In this document: positions 27,368 through 35,768 of the stretch, in pieces
Layout of the letters: each line of letters opens with the position of its first letter
Position numbering within the stretch: the first letter of the stretch is position 1
Made by a program: the position numbers and the translations under genes
NCBI GenBank assembly: GCA_944324075.1
Contig: CALUUZ010000002.1
Span: 62,001-126,000, forward strand
Source: Candidatus Mailhella excrementigallinarum
Lineage (GTDB): Bacteria > Desulfobacterota > Desulfovibrionia > Desulfovibrionales > Desulfovibrionaceae
Length of the DNA stretch: 64,000 nucleotides
Direction of reading: 5' to 3'
The notes under the pieces: model-generated
The model's database searches: none
The model's input: only the letters and a program-made list of their open reading frames with translations
Told to the model about the DNA's origin: nothing

Positions 27368-29173
27368 ATGCGTTCTGAAACAGAAAAGATGCTCAGTGAA
27401 GGGCTGTATTCAGGCAGCGCATGGAAAGAGTGCGCGGAGCGCCTTGCCGGAATGGCGTTGCCGGATGATGAGCGCCTTGCCTTTGCCTGTCTGCGCTTTG
27501 CCTGCGGCGAACGTGATGCCCTTGCGCCGGAAGTCGCGGAGCTGAACGCGCCGTCCCTGCCGAAAGAGGCCGCAGGCTTGCTGTATGCGTTGAGACTGCG
27601 TATTGCCGGCTTTCCTGCAACGGGGGAGCTTCCCCCCGCCGGGGAAGCGGCGCTTCCCCGCTGGGTGACTGCCTTGCGCAGGACGGGCATGGACATGGAC
27701 TATCCCTTCAGCCCTGTTGTTGATTCCCTTGTCAGCCACGAAGGGCGGCCCGTCATGCTGCTGAGGGATGTCTGCCCCGCGTGCCGGAAGGAAAGCAGGA
27801 TCGCCGTCACCAGCCCCCTGTTTCCGCGGGAGGATCGCGGAGTCTGGTACTGTCCGCACTGTCTCGCACGGCGGGAGTGGGACAAGGGCGCGGTGCGGCA
27901 AACCCTCTGGTCATGGTACAGGGCGTTTCTGGCGTCACAGGCACATGGGGAGGACGGCACGCTCTGCGACGAGGCTGCGCGGATAGCCGTCTATGCCGCG
28001 CTGGCTCTTTTTCCTCTGGCCCCGGTGCGTTTCGGTCGTCTGTTCACGGAAAACATCGGACACCTGATCCAGAATACCTGGCTGTATGTCATGTACAAGG
28101 GGGCAAGGCTGCTTCCGGCCTCGCTTGACATTATCGGGCTTGACCCTGAAATGCCGGTAGCAAACACCTATATGGCCGAAAAATGGGGGGATGTTCTGGA
28201 GCTTTCGCCCGTCGGCCCGCAGTTGTACAGGCTGGCCGAGGGGTCTGCCGCGGCGATGCACGAGTTCAGCAAGGCCAATCCCCGGTTCTACTGTGATCCG
28301 GCTTCCCGCATGTCCAGGGGGCGTCCCGCCTTTTCCTTTTCTTTTCAGGAGCAGTGCAGGGCGGGGAATGAACTGGAAAAGATGGGCATCCCGGCCGATG
28401 CGAAGTTTGCATGCCTGCATGTGCGCGACTCGGGCTACGGGGAACAGCATCATCCGAAGGAAACACTTTCGTGGACCCGGCTGCGCAACGGAAATATTGA
28501 TGATTACCGCAAGACAGCTCAGTATCTGGTGGAAAGGGGATATTACGTCATCAGGACAGGCAGGGACATGGAGAGGGAAATAGACTGGGGTGACGGCATT
28601 ATTGACTACGCAAGCCGTTTCCGGTCAGACTTCATGGACATATGGCTTTTTTCAAACTGCGATTTGTGCATATCGACAAGTTCCGGGCCTGACGTCCTTT
28701 CCCTGATGTTCAGCCGCCCGACGGTGTACGTCGATTACTGCGTGCCCCTGGATGGGGAATTTGCCCATTATGATGCGCTCTATCTTCCGAAGGTGTTTTT
28801 CCATCCATCGGGCGAAAGGATAACCATGCGGGAAAGTTTCAGGATGCGGCTTCACAGACGCCTGCCGGAAGATATCCTTCAAAGCGGCATTACCTACCGG
28901 CACTGCACGCCCGACGAAATCCTCGCCGCGACAAGGGAACGGCTTTCCATGCTTGACGGCTCATGGCATACGACGCCGCAGGTGGAGCGGCATCAGGATC
29001 AGGTCACCGAGCTTGTCGTTTCCGCCTCATTTTATCCTGAAGAGCAGAAAAAGAGGATTTGCGGGGAACAGAAGGCCGTCAGAAAATGGGCGCGCCGGGG
29101 GCGTGTGGCGCAGGTATATCTGCGGGCGGATATGGAACAGGAAGCCCGCATCCTGAGAGCTTTTCGTGACTGA
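27368..29173 (+). CDS. TIGR04372-like glycosyltransferase
   Basis: 601 residues. The C-terminal ~280 residues match what I know of the TIGR04372 putative glycosyltransferases: CLHVRDSGYG, a YRKTAQYLVERGYYVIRTG strand, SNCDLCISTSSGPDVLSL and the late HCTPDEILAAT. The middle holds two Cys pairs (VCPACRKES and YCPHCLARREW, ~135-175) that could bind zinc. The N-terminal ~100 residues are helical. The start at 27368 follows a GGAGG-rich ribosome site; a longer frame from 27320 is not needed. It is the last plus-strand gene of this segment and is followed by a terminator. Confidence 0.8.
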   Translation: MRSETEKMLSEGLYSGSAWKECAERLAGMALPDDERLAFACLRFACGERDALAPEVAELNAPSLPKEAAGLLYALRLRIAGFPATGELPPAGEAALPRWVTALRRTGMDMDYPFSPVVDSLVSHEGRPVMLLRDVCPACRKESRIAVTSPLFPREDRGVWYCPHCLARREWDKGAVRQTLWSWYRAFLASQAHGEDGTLCDEAARIAVYAALALFPLAPVRFGRLFTENIGHLIQNTWLYVMYKGARLLPASLDIIGLDPEMPVANTYMAEKWGDVLELSPVGPQLYRLAEGSAAAMHEFSKANPRFYCDPASRMSRGRPAFSFSFQEQCRAGNELEKMGIPADAKFACLHVRDSGYGEQHHPKETLSWTRLRNGNIDDYRKTAQYLVERGYYVIRTGRDMEREIDWGDGIIDYASRFRSDFMDIWLFSNCDLCISTSSGPDVLSLMFSRPTVYVDYCVPLDGEFAHYDALYLPKVFFHPSGERITMRESFRMRLHRRLPEDILQSGITYRHCTPDEILAATRERLSMLDGSWHTTPQVERHQDQVTELVVSASFYPEEQKKRICGEQKAVRKWARRGRVAQVYLRADMEQEARILRAFRD

Positions 29174-29286
29174 AAGTGCGCGCCGGCCGGAACGCGGGAG
29201 TCCGGCCGGCAGGTTTCACGCCGCCGGAGCCTGCGCTGCCGCTCGTGTCTGCAGCCCGCAGGCGAACTGCGGCGGAGCTTCGCCCT

Positions 29287-29305
29287 GCCCGACTGCGGGC
29301 TTTTT
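29287..29305 (+). terminator. Rho-independent terminator after the TIGR04372-like gene
   Basis: GCCCG and CGGGC pair around a 4-base loop (29287-29300) and are followed by five T (29301-29305). It sits between two convergent genes, 114 bases after the plus-strand stop. Confidence 0.7.
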
Positions 29306-29328
29306 CAAAGCGAAAGAGCGCAGAACGG

Positions 29329-30150
29329 TCATGAGATATCCGCCGGAACGTCGAAGTTTACCCTGAACCTGAAATCGTCTTCCCAGAGCAGCATGGTGTT
29401 GATCTGGCGGGGGTACAGATAAAGAAGGGCGGAAAAGGCACGTTCCCTGTCCGTCTGGGGGCGGCAGTGCATCTGAAGGAGAATGTCGTGGCCCAGCCCC
29501 TGCATTTCCCATGGCTCGTAGCGATAAAACGTCAGAACATCATGGTTCAGTTCAACGTAATTCAGATGGTGGGAAGCCTGCGCCGTCACCATGAAGATGT
29601 CCTTGCCGCGGGTCGGCGTTTCAATATAGCCGCGCTTTGCAATACGCATGAGTTCCCTGCATGCCTGCGCGGGATCGGGAGAATGCTCAAGAACGTGGGA
29701 GCAGTAGACAAAGTCGAATTCCTTGTCCCTGAACGGCGTATGCTCCACAGGGCATTCATAGACGGGTTTCCCCTCCTGATAGCGGAAGGGAATGCCGTTT
29801 CGTCCGACGCTTCCGTCCCTGATCGCGAGATCGGCAAGATGGGTGGCCAGAGGAAACGGCAGATGTCCGCTGCCTATATCCAGCACCTTGTCTCCCGGCT
29901 GGATGCCGAAATCGAAAGTCCGTTTCTGGTACAGATCGTAGCGGCTGGCATTTTCCATGGAGTGATAGACTTTTTCCGCAGCGACCAGAAAGGGAAGGGC
30001 CTGATGCGGAAAACGCTCGACCGCTTCCGCAATGGCGTCAAAAAGACGCAGTTTTTCATTGTTGTTAAGAAAAATATTGATGACGCGAGCCGCTTCATCG
30101 GGGCTTTTAAATCCGAAAGGCTCTGGAGTCCGCGGAGAAAGCAGTCCCAT
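29329..30150 (-). CDS. Class I SAM-dependent methyltransferase
   Basis: 273 residues. SAM motif VLDIGSGHLPFPLA, acidic turn, and YCSHVLEHSPDP are clear; a late YVELNHDVLTFYRYE stretch is typical of glycan-cluster methyltransferases of the type-11 family. The start is the ATG at 30150, with AGGAG 7 bases upstream; a GTG at 30177 would add nine residues. It is the most downstream gene of the minus-strand block and is separated from the 981-residue protein by 170 bases containing one arm of an inverted repeat. Substrate unknown. Confidence 0.82.
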   Translation of the reverse strand: MGLLSPRTPEPFGFKSPDEAARVINIFLNNNEKLRLFDAIAEAVERFPHQALPFLVAAEKVYHSMENASRYDLYQKRTFDFGIQPGDKVLDIGSGHLPFPLATHLADLAIRDGSVGRNGIPFRYQEGKPVYECPVEHTPFRDKEFDFVYCSHVLEHSPDPAQACRELMRIAKRGYIETPTRGKDIFMVTAQASHHLNYVELNHDVLTFYRYEPWEMQGLGHDILLQMHCRPQTDRERAFSALLYLYPRQINTMLLWEDDFRFRVNFDVPADIS

Positions 30151-30212
30151 TATATGCTCCTGGAAGGTTTCAGTCACAGCCGCCCCTCTCCGTCTGCGGC
30201 GGAGTCAGCCGG

Positions 30213-30309
30213 CGGACGGGGGGCATGCGGATGGCCCCTCCCTGACAGGGAAGGGATGCGAAAAAGGATTTCACCGGCCCTGCCGTCTTGTCAAGGACGC
30301 TCTCTTTTC
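30213..30309 (+). repeat. Inverted repeat, left arm (element III)
   Basis: About 97 bases that match, in opposite orientation, 35645-35735. Well-conserved blocks are GGACGGGGGGCATGCGGA, GCCCCTCCCTGA, ATTTCACCGGC, GCCGTCTTGTCA and CTCTTTTC; two blocks of 32 and 26 bases differ at four positions each. The arms face inward around three genes. No other copy was noticed in the window. Confidence 0.75.
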
Positions 30310-30320
30310 TGGATGACGGC

Positions 30321-33266
30321 TCAGCCGGGCAAATTGTCATGGATAATTTTCATGAACCGTTTCACGGTGTCATCCATGGAATGTTCGGCAAGGCATCTCC
30401 GCCGGCCTGCTTCCGCCACTGCGGAACATTCGGACTCATGTGCCAGATAATGGAGCGTCCTGGCGACGAGTTCCGGCACATCTTTCCATACGGCGACTTC
30501 TTTTCCCGGCTCAAAGTAACGACGTACTCCCGGCAGGGCCTCCGTGAGCAGCAGGGCTCCGCTTCCCGTTGCCTCGAACATGCGCATGTTGATGGTGTCT
30601 TCTCCTCCCAGATCGATTTTCTTGCTGCCGTCGGGCATGATGACGCCGTGTTTTGCGCGGTCATCCGCCACAATGCGCGAAGCGGCAAGGGCCTGCATCA
30701 TGGCGAGGCCGAAGACGGGGGGGCGCAGCCAGGGCCGCATGGCCGGAGTCGCCATGCGAGGGTCGCAGTTCAGGTGCAGGGCGAGGGAAAAACCGTGTTC
30801 CGACGCGGCCCGGGCCAGGGCGTCAAGCATGGAGATGCGCCGTGTATGCTGAGAGGGGGAAACACTGCCGACAAAACAGACATCCACGGTCTTCGGCGTG
30901 TCCGCCACAGCGTCGGCAAGCCAGCGGGGCATGCCGGGGCGGAACATGACGCCGCGCCCCGCGCCCCGCGTTTCCGCAAAGCGCAGAAGTTTCGGCAGGC
31001 CGGACAGGATGGCGTCGTATCCATGGAAGTCGGCGTTGAACGGCACATCCGCTCCCTTCCAGCCCAGGACAAGGCGCGGCCTGAACGGCAGCGTCGCCAG
31101 AAAACGGCCGTCAAAACGCACAGGATCGGCCATATACAGCACATCTGGGCGGAACGACTCCACCCTGCGGCGGATCATTTCCCCCTGCCAGTCCGGGTTT
31201 TCCGCAGGGAACGTCAGATTCTGCTCTCTGGCCCATGCCCGCTGCAACGGAAGCGCCTGATGCACGAAATACTCGGTTTCGCATTCGTTCTTCGGGAGGC
31301 AGGGAACGACGGCATGGACGGCGCTGAAGCCGTCCTTCAGCAGGGCGTCGATCTGTTCGCGGGAGCTTTTGAGCGTCAGGCCGGGGCGTGCGCGGTAAAA
31401 CGCATCCAGATACCCGGGGTAAAAGTCATCGACCTGCATGACGCGCAGGGGGCGCGGAATTTCCGTGAGTTTCGGGGAGTCCGCCGCGCGCGCTGTCTGC
31501 GGTATGGCGGTGACGCCGACGAAACCCTTGGGATCGACCGCGCTGTCATACCATGGAGAAAGAACGTAGCCGGCCGACTCCAGCAGTCCCGCTATTCTGC
31601 GCCTGTTCAGCCAGCGGCAGGCGTAGCTCGCCTTGTAGATGGATGCCGGAACATGCTGCACGGTGATCCTGTCGTGATCCGGAAGCATGGGAGTGCGATC
31701 CACGATGATCGGCAGTTTCGTTCCGCGCAGCCTTTTGAGCAGACTGTAGGGATCGGGCAGATACTGGAGTACGCTGGAAAGCAGGATGACATTGATGGGG
31801 GCGGCGTTGAACGCTTCTTCCGGCGTGGAGTGAAAGTGCAGGGTATCTGTTGAAAACTCGGCTTTTCCCGCCGCGACGAAATGTTCCTGTTCCACAATAT
31901 GCCAGGTGCATTCTGTCAGCCCGGCCAGGGCCGTCCGGTGCTGCATGCAGGTGCTGCCGAACGCTCCGCCGAAGTCCAGAACATGAAGTCTGCCTCCGTC
32001 ACGGGCCGCGACGCCAAGCAGGGAGGCCAGCAGCGGCCAGTTCCACTCTTCCTCCCGGAAGAGGACGGAGTCACGTTCCCACAGGGCCTTGCCGTCCCGC
32101 ACAGCGCGGGCGGCATCCCGGGTCTTTTCAAAAATCGCGCGATCGTCATAGCCTCCGGCCGCCTGTTCCGCGCTTTCCCAGTCCGGGTAGTCACCCACCC
32201 AGGAAAGCGCGCCCGCGCGGATGACAGGCCCGCACTGTTTCAGACCTTCGGGAAACTGGGATGAGGCGCAGACCTTGAAATGTTCCGTCAGCGGCAGGAT
32301 GCAGGGGTAATCTTCGCGGAAGGACTCCGCCATGTCGTTGCGGACGATGACGCACATGTCCGTGGTCAGGCCGGAGGTCTTGAATCCGGCCCGAAAGTCG
32401 GGCCTTATTTTTCTGACTTCCGCCAGAGCCGCGTCCAGGGCTTCCAGGTAGGGCACCGCGAAAAGGCGCAGCATGTCGCGCGTGCAGGGGTAATGCAGAT
32501 CGGTGCACGGCGCAAGACAGCCGGGAGCGATGTATGCGGCGGAGTGATAATGAAAGAACACGGTGGGAGTGCCGTTGACGCGGGGCGCTTCCCCCTGCCC
32601 GTCCAGACTGTACCCGGTATAGTTCCAGGGGGCCACGCCGATGCCGGGATTTTGCGCCACGGCAAGGCGCGTTGTGAGCGAAGGGAAGGATTCAAGATAT
32701 TTCTGATCGCCCATCTTGCCGTCTTCACAGCGGTCATAGCACCACTCGTTGCAGCGTTCCCGCCACCAGTTCAGAACCCTGATGCCTTCCCCGTCGTTGC
32801 GGAAGCTCACCAGCCCCACGTTATACAGGCCGTTGACCGCAAAGGACGCATAGCGGGGGGGGAAATTATGACCGTGAATAAGCACGGACTTTCCTTCCAT
32901 TTCATCAAACACGGCTTCGGCGGAGGAAAAGAAGAGCATGTCCGCATCCACATAGGTGAGGCTCTCCCCTTTTTCCATGTCTTTCAGAAAACGCAGCAGC
33001 ACAGTGGGGGTCAGCGTCCAGTAGTACTCGACCCGCGATCGGTTGGCCCTGGCCGCCGCCAGAGCCTCGTCGCCCGCTTCCAGCACGGCGAGGCGAACCG
33101 GAATCAGCCCCGGAATGTCAAGCCGGGCAAGCAGGCGGAACGTATCGTCATCAAGACATACCACCCTGACGGAACTGCCCGGATCACTGGCGAGCAGGGA
33201 GCGGATCATGGCGACCCCCTTGACCAGGTAATTTACGTCGAAATAGGTGGCATAGGCGTGGGGCAT
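30321..33266 (-). CDS. Three-module glycosyltransferase-methyltransferase-glycosyltransferase
   Basis: 981 residues with three parts. Residues ~1-290 look like a GT-A transferase of the GT8 kind: HAYATYFDVNYL start, DxD in YVDADMLFF (Asp107, Asp109), late HYHSAAYIAPG. Residues ~340-600 resemble the TIGR04325 putative methyltransferases (WVGDYPDWESA, then a SAM-like loop VLDFGGAFGSTC). Residues ~615-981 are a GT-B-type transferase like CgeB proteins (VMQVDDFYPGYL, GSVSPSQHTRRI, MRMFEATGSGALLLTE). It could add two sugars and a methyl group, or modify one chain end. The start ATG lies 3 bases after the upstream methyltransferase stop, so both are co-expressed. Confidence 0.83.
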   Translation of the reverse strand: MPHAYATYFDVNYLVKGVAMIRSLLASDPGSSVRVVCLDDDTFRLLARLDIPGLIPVRLAVLEAGDEALAAARANRSRVEYYWTLTPTVLLRFLKDMEKGESLTYVDADMLFFSSAEAVFDEMEGKSVLIHGHNFPPRYASFAVNGLYNVGLVSFRNDGEGIRVLNWWRERCNEWCYDRCEDGKMGDQKYLESFPSLTTRLAVAQNPGIGVAPWNYTGYSLDGQGEAPRVNGTPTVFFHYHSAAYIAPGCLAPCTDLHYPCTRDMLRLFAVPYLEALDAALAEVRKIRPDFRAGFKTSGLTTDMCVIVRNDMAESFREDYPCILPLTEHFKVCASSQFPEGLKQCGPVIRAGALSWVGDYPDWESAEQAAGGYDDRAIFEKTRDAARAVRDGKALWERDSVLFREEEWNWPLLASLLGVAARDGGRLHVLDFGGAFGSTCMQHRTALAGLTECTWHIVEQEHFVAAGKAEFSTDTLHFHSTPEEAFNAAPINVILLSSVLQYLPDPYSLLKRLRGTKLPIIVDRTPMLPDHDRITVQHVPASIYKASYACRWLNRRRIAGLLESAGYVLSPWYDSAVDPKGFVGVTAIPQTARAADSPKLTEIPRPLRVMQVDDFYPGYLDAFYRARPGLTLKSSREQIDALLKDGFSAVHAVVPCLPKNECETEYFVHQALPLQRAWAREQNLTFPAENPDWQGEMIRRRVESFRPDVLYMADPVRFDGRFLATLPFRPRLVLGWKGADVPFNADFHGYDAILSGLPKLLRFAETRGAGRGVMFRPGMPRWLADAVADTPKTVDVCFVGSVSPSQHTRRISMLDALARAASEHGFSLALHLNCDPRMATPAMRPWLRPPVFGLAMMQALAASRIVADDRAKHGVIMPDGSKKIDLGGEDTINMRMFEATGSGALLLTEALPGVRRYFEPGKEVAVWKDVPELVARTLHYLAHESECSAVAEAGRRRCLAEHSMDDTVKRFMKIIHDNLPG

Positions 33267-33268
33267 GA

Positions 33269-34477
33269 TTAACTCCGGCTGTAGAGGATATCGAGACTTT
33301 GCAGAACCGCGCGCCGCGTGTGGGGATTCAGCGGGAGATCCGTGACGGCGAACCCGGCGTCGGAAAGGGCGCGGCGGAAGGCGGAACCCGGGAGATCTCG
33401 CAGCAGCAGCGCCCCAAGATTGACATAGGCCGCCTTGCCTTGGCGGGCCATGCCTTCAAGCTGTTCCACCCGTTCGCGCTGACGGCGCAGGTCGTCGGGG
33501 CTGGTGCTTGCGCCCTCGATGCCGTGTCCCCAGAGATTGCAGATTCCACGCGCCGCCAGACAGCGCCAGCCGCGGCTGACGCACAGTTTTTCCAGCTCGC
33601 GCTCGGAAAAGGAATAGGCATAGTTGCCTGGTTCTTCCTCAAACCAGTGGAACGGCTTGCTGCGCGTTCCATAGATGGCGCTGGAGAGAAATCCGTGATC
33701 AAAAGGCTCGATGAGGAAGACGCCCTTCCTGGCGACGCGCATCATTTCATACAGGGCCTGCCATGGCGCCAGGCAGTGGTGCAGGCTGTCCTTGCAGCAG
33801 ACAAAATCAAAGGACTTGTCGGGAAAGGACAGCTTTTCCATGTCTTCCACACGATAGTCTTTAATGAGGCCAAGCTGTTTTGTTTCTTCCAGAAGAGTCG
33901 GGTCCAGATTGGTGGGAAGAGCCTTTGCCCCGTGCCGCATGAGAAAGCGGGCTTCAAAGGCGTGTCTGCCGTCACCCACGGTGAGCCAGTGAGCGCCGGG
34001 AAAATGCCGCAGAACGGGCAGACATTTTTCCATCTGCTGGGCGTGAAAAAGATACGCCACGGTATGCTCGTCGAGCAGCAGCCGTGCGCCGTCTGACCGT
34101 GATTCGCTGCGATCCCGCGCATATTCCCGGAAGTCATTGGCTCCGAGAAAACGATACAGCGCCGCCTGATCGTCGAAGTCGAGGCCGAATTCCCGTTCGG
34201 CCCTTGCCCGCGCCTCTTTCCAGCGGACGGCCCGCGCCAGGGCCTGCTTTCCCTTTTCCTCCAGACCGCAGGCAAGAAACATGCGGCCGAAAAACTGTTC
34301 CGCCGCGACGGGATCGGCATCGGCAACGTTGAGCTTCACGGCTTCGGCTATCTGCTCCGCCAGGGCCGGCCGTTCCTGCTCGGGGCACGTTGTCAGAAGC
34401 GGGGCAAGGCTCAGCCACGCCCTGTTGGCGTCCCCCTCCAGAAGCCGGGAACGGACGATATGAAGATTCAGCTCCAT
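33269..34477 (-). CDS. Methyltransferase-domain protein
   Basis: 402 residues. The N-terminal ~110 residues are helical, possibly TPR-like. The methyltransferase core is seen as HWLTVGDGRHAFEARFL (a degenerate motif I), an LIKDYRVEDMEKLSFPDKSFDFV stretch and CCKDSLHHCLAPWQAL, which is the usual type-11 pattern. The C-terminal third (FSERELEKLCVSRGWRCLA) completes the fold. The large open frame extends upstream through the aminotransferase gene in another frame; ATG 34477, 1 base past the aminotransferase TGA, is the sensible start. It is tightly coupled to both neighbours. Confidence 0.78.
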   Translation of the reverse strand: MELNLHIVRSRLLEGDANRAWLSLAPLLTTCPEQERPALAEQIAEAVKLNVADADPVAAEQFFGRMFLACGLEEKGKQALARAVRWKEARARAEREFGLDFDDQAALYRFLGANDFREYARDRSESRSDGARLLLDEHTVAYLFHAQQMEKCLPVLRHFPGAHWLTVGDGRHAFEARFLMRHGAKALPTNLDPTLLEETKQLGLIKDYRVEDMEKLSFPDKSFDFVCCKDSLHHCLAPWQALYEMMRVARKGVFLIEPFDHGFLSSAIYGTRSKPFHWFEEEPGNYAYSFSERELEKLCVSRGWRCLAARGICNLWGHGIEGASTSPDDLRRQRERVEQLEGMARQGKAAYVNLGALLLRDLPGSAFRRALSDAGFAVTDLPLNPHTRRAVLQSLDILYSRS

Positions 34478-34478
34478 T

Positions 34479-35606
34479 TCAGCGGGGTCCTCCGGCCAGA
34501 ACAGCGCGCACCGCATCGCAGACGGCGGTGATGTCGGTATCGGAGATATGGGCATGCATGGGCAGGGAAAGTATGCGGCCGCACAGATCTTCCGTACAGG
34601 GCAGGCCCGCGGGATCGGCGCTTGTCCGGCCCGCGTAGGCAGGCTGAAGGTGAACGGGAACGGGATAGTGCACGGCGGAGGCAATTCCCCGTTCGGCCAG
34701 CGCCTCGGCAAGAGCGTCACGACACCCCCGCGGCGTTCTGACGACAAACAGATGCCAGACCGGGGAACAGTCCGGCGCAATGACGGGAAGTTCCAGCCCG
34801 GGGATATCCGCCAGCCCGGCAAGATAACGTCCGGCCGCCCGCCGCCGGTGGGCATTGTCCGCGTCAAGGCGGGCAAGGCGCACGCGCAGCAGCGCGGCCT
34901 GAAGCTCGTCAAGGCGGGAGTTGAAGCCCGGTTCCTCGCTGATATAGCGCCGCCTCCAGCCGTACTGGCGCAATTCGCGCACCCGTGATTCCGCTTCTCT
35001 GTCCGGAACAAGGACGGCTCCGCCGTCGCCGAACGCGCCGAGATTCTTGGTCGGATAGAAACTGAAGGCCGCCGCATCGCCGAATGTTCCCGCCTTTTTC
35101 CCATGCAGAAGCGAGCCGTGGGCCTGGGCGCAGTCTTCCACCACCTTGCAGCCGTGCGCGCGGGCAAGACGCAGAATGGAATCCATATCCGCGCACTGGC
35201 CGTAAAGATGGACAGGCAGAACCGCTCTGATGTCATGATTTTCGAGGATGCGTTCAAGGCTGGCCGGACTCATGGTAAAGCGATCCGGCTCAACATCCGC
35301 CAGAACGGGAACGGCTCCCATGCGTTCAATGGCCGCCACTGTCGCCACGGCGGTATGGGAAACCGTGGCGACGGCATCTCCCGGCCCCACGCCGACCGCG
35401 CGAAGCGCCAGCTCGACGGCGTCCGTTCCGCTGGCGACTCCCGCGCAGTACGCCGCGCCGCACCATTCCGCAAATTCGCGTTCAAAGGCTTCCGCTTCCC
35501 GGCCGAGGATATACCAGCCGCTTTCCATGACGCGCCGGAATGCCGCGTCCAGATCGCCGCGCTGGGCGTCATACAGTATTTTCAGATCGCAGAAAGGCAC
35601 GTTCAT
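34479..35606 (-). CDS. DegT/DnrJ-type PLP sugar aminotransferase
   Basis: 375 residues with the full family signature: PLP lysine Lys187 in FYPTKNLGAFGDGG, Asp158 in VVEDCAQAHG, SGTDAVELALRA near the N-terminus, and the C-terminal HYPVPVHLQPAY substrate region. That last motif and the FYPTKNL form are typical of enzymes aminating dTDP- or UDP-keto-sugars at C3 or C4 (FdtB/VioA/DesV relatives). The ATG at 35606 has AAAGGA upstream. It heads the three-gene set bounded by inverted repeats and lies downstream of the SDR gene, which could make its keto-sugar substrate. Confidence 0.9.
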   Translation of the reverse strand: MNVPFCDLKILYDAQRGDLDAAFRRVMESGWYILGREAEAFEREFAEWCGAAYCAGVASGTDAVELALRAVGVGPGDAVATVSHTAVATVAAIERMGAVPVLADVEPDRFTMSPASLERILENHDIRAVLPVHLYGQCADMDSILRLARAHGCKVVEDCAQAHGSLLHGKKAGTFGDAAAFSFYPTKNLGAFGDGGAVLVPDREAESRVRELRQYGWRRRYISEEPGFNSRLDELQAALLRVRLARLDADNAHRRRAAGRYLAGLADIPGLELPVIAPDCSPVWHLFVVRTPRGCRDALAEALAERGIASAVHYPVPVHLQPAYAGRTSADPAGLPCTEDLCGRILSLPMHAHISDTDITAVCDAVRAVLAGGPR

Positions 35607-35644
35607 CAAAAATTCCTTTGTGGTTTGAAACCTCCCCTGCAGGG

Positions 35645-35735
35645 GAAAAGAGAAGCTGACAAAACGGCGGAGCCGATGAAATTCTCTTCCGTAACCAATC
35701 CCTTCAGGGAGGGGCAGTCCGCACGCCCCCTGTCC
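35645..35735 (-). repeat. Inverted repeat, right arm (element III)
   Basis: This is the mate of 30213-30309, on the opposite strand. It lies between the SDR stop and the DegT start and reads toward DegT. Most mismatches to the other arm are transitions. A local hairpin (AGGGGC ... GCCCCCT) is contained in both arms. The remaining bases of this 162-base gap hold no gene. Confidence 0.75.
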
Positions 35736-35768
35736 GTCTCTTGCGGAGTCATCCGGCGGATGGGGCGA

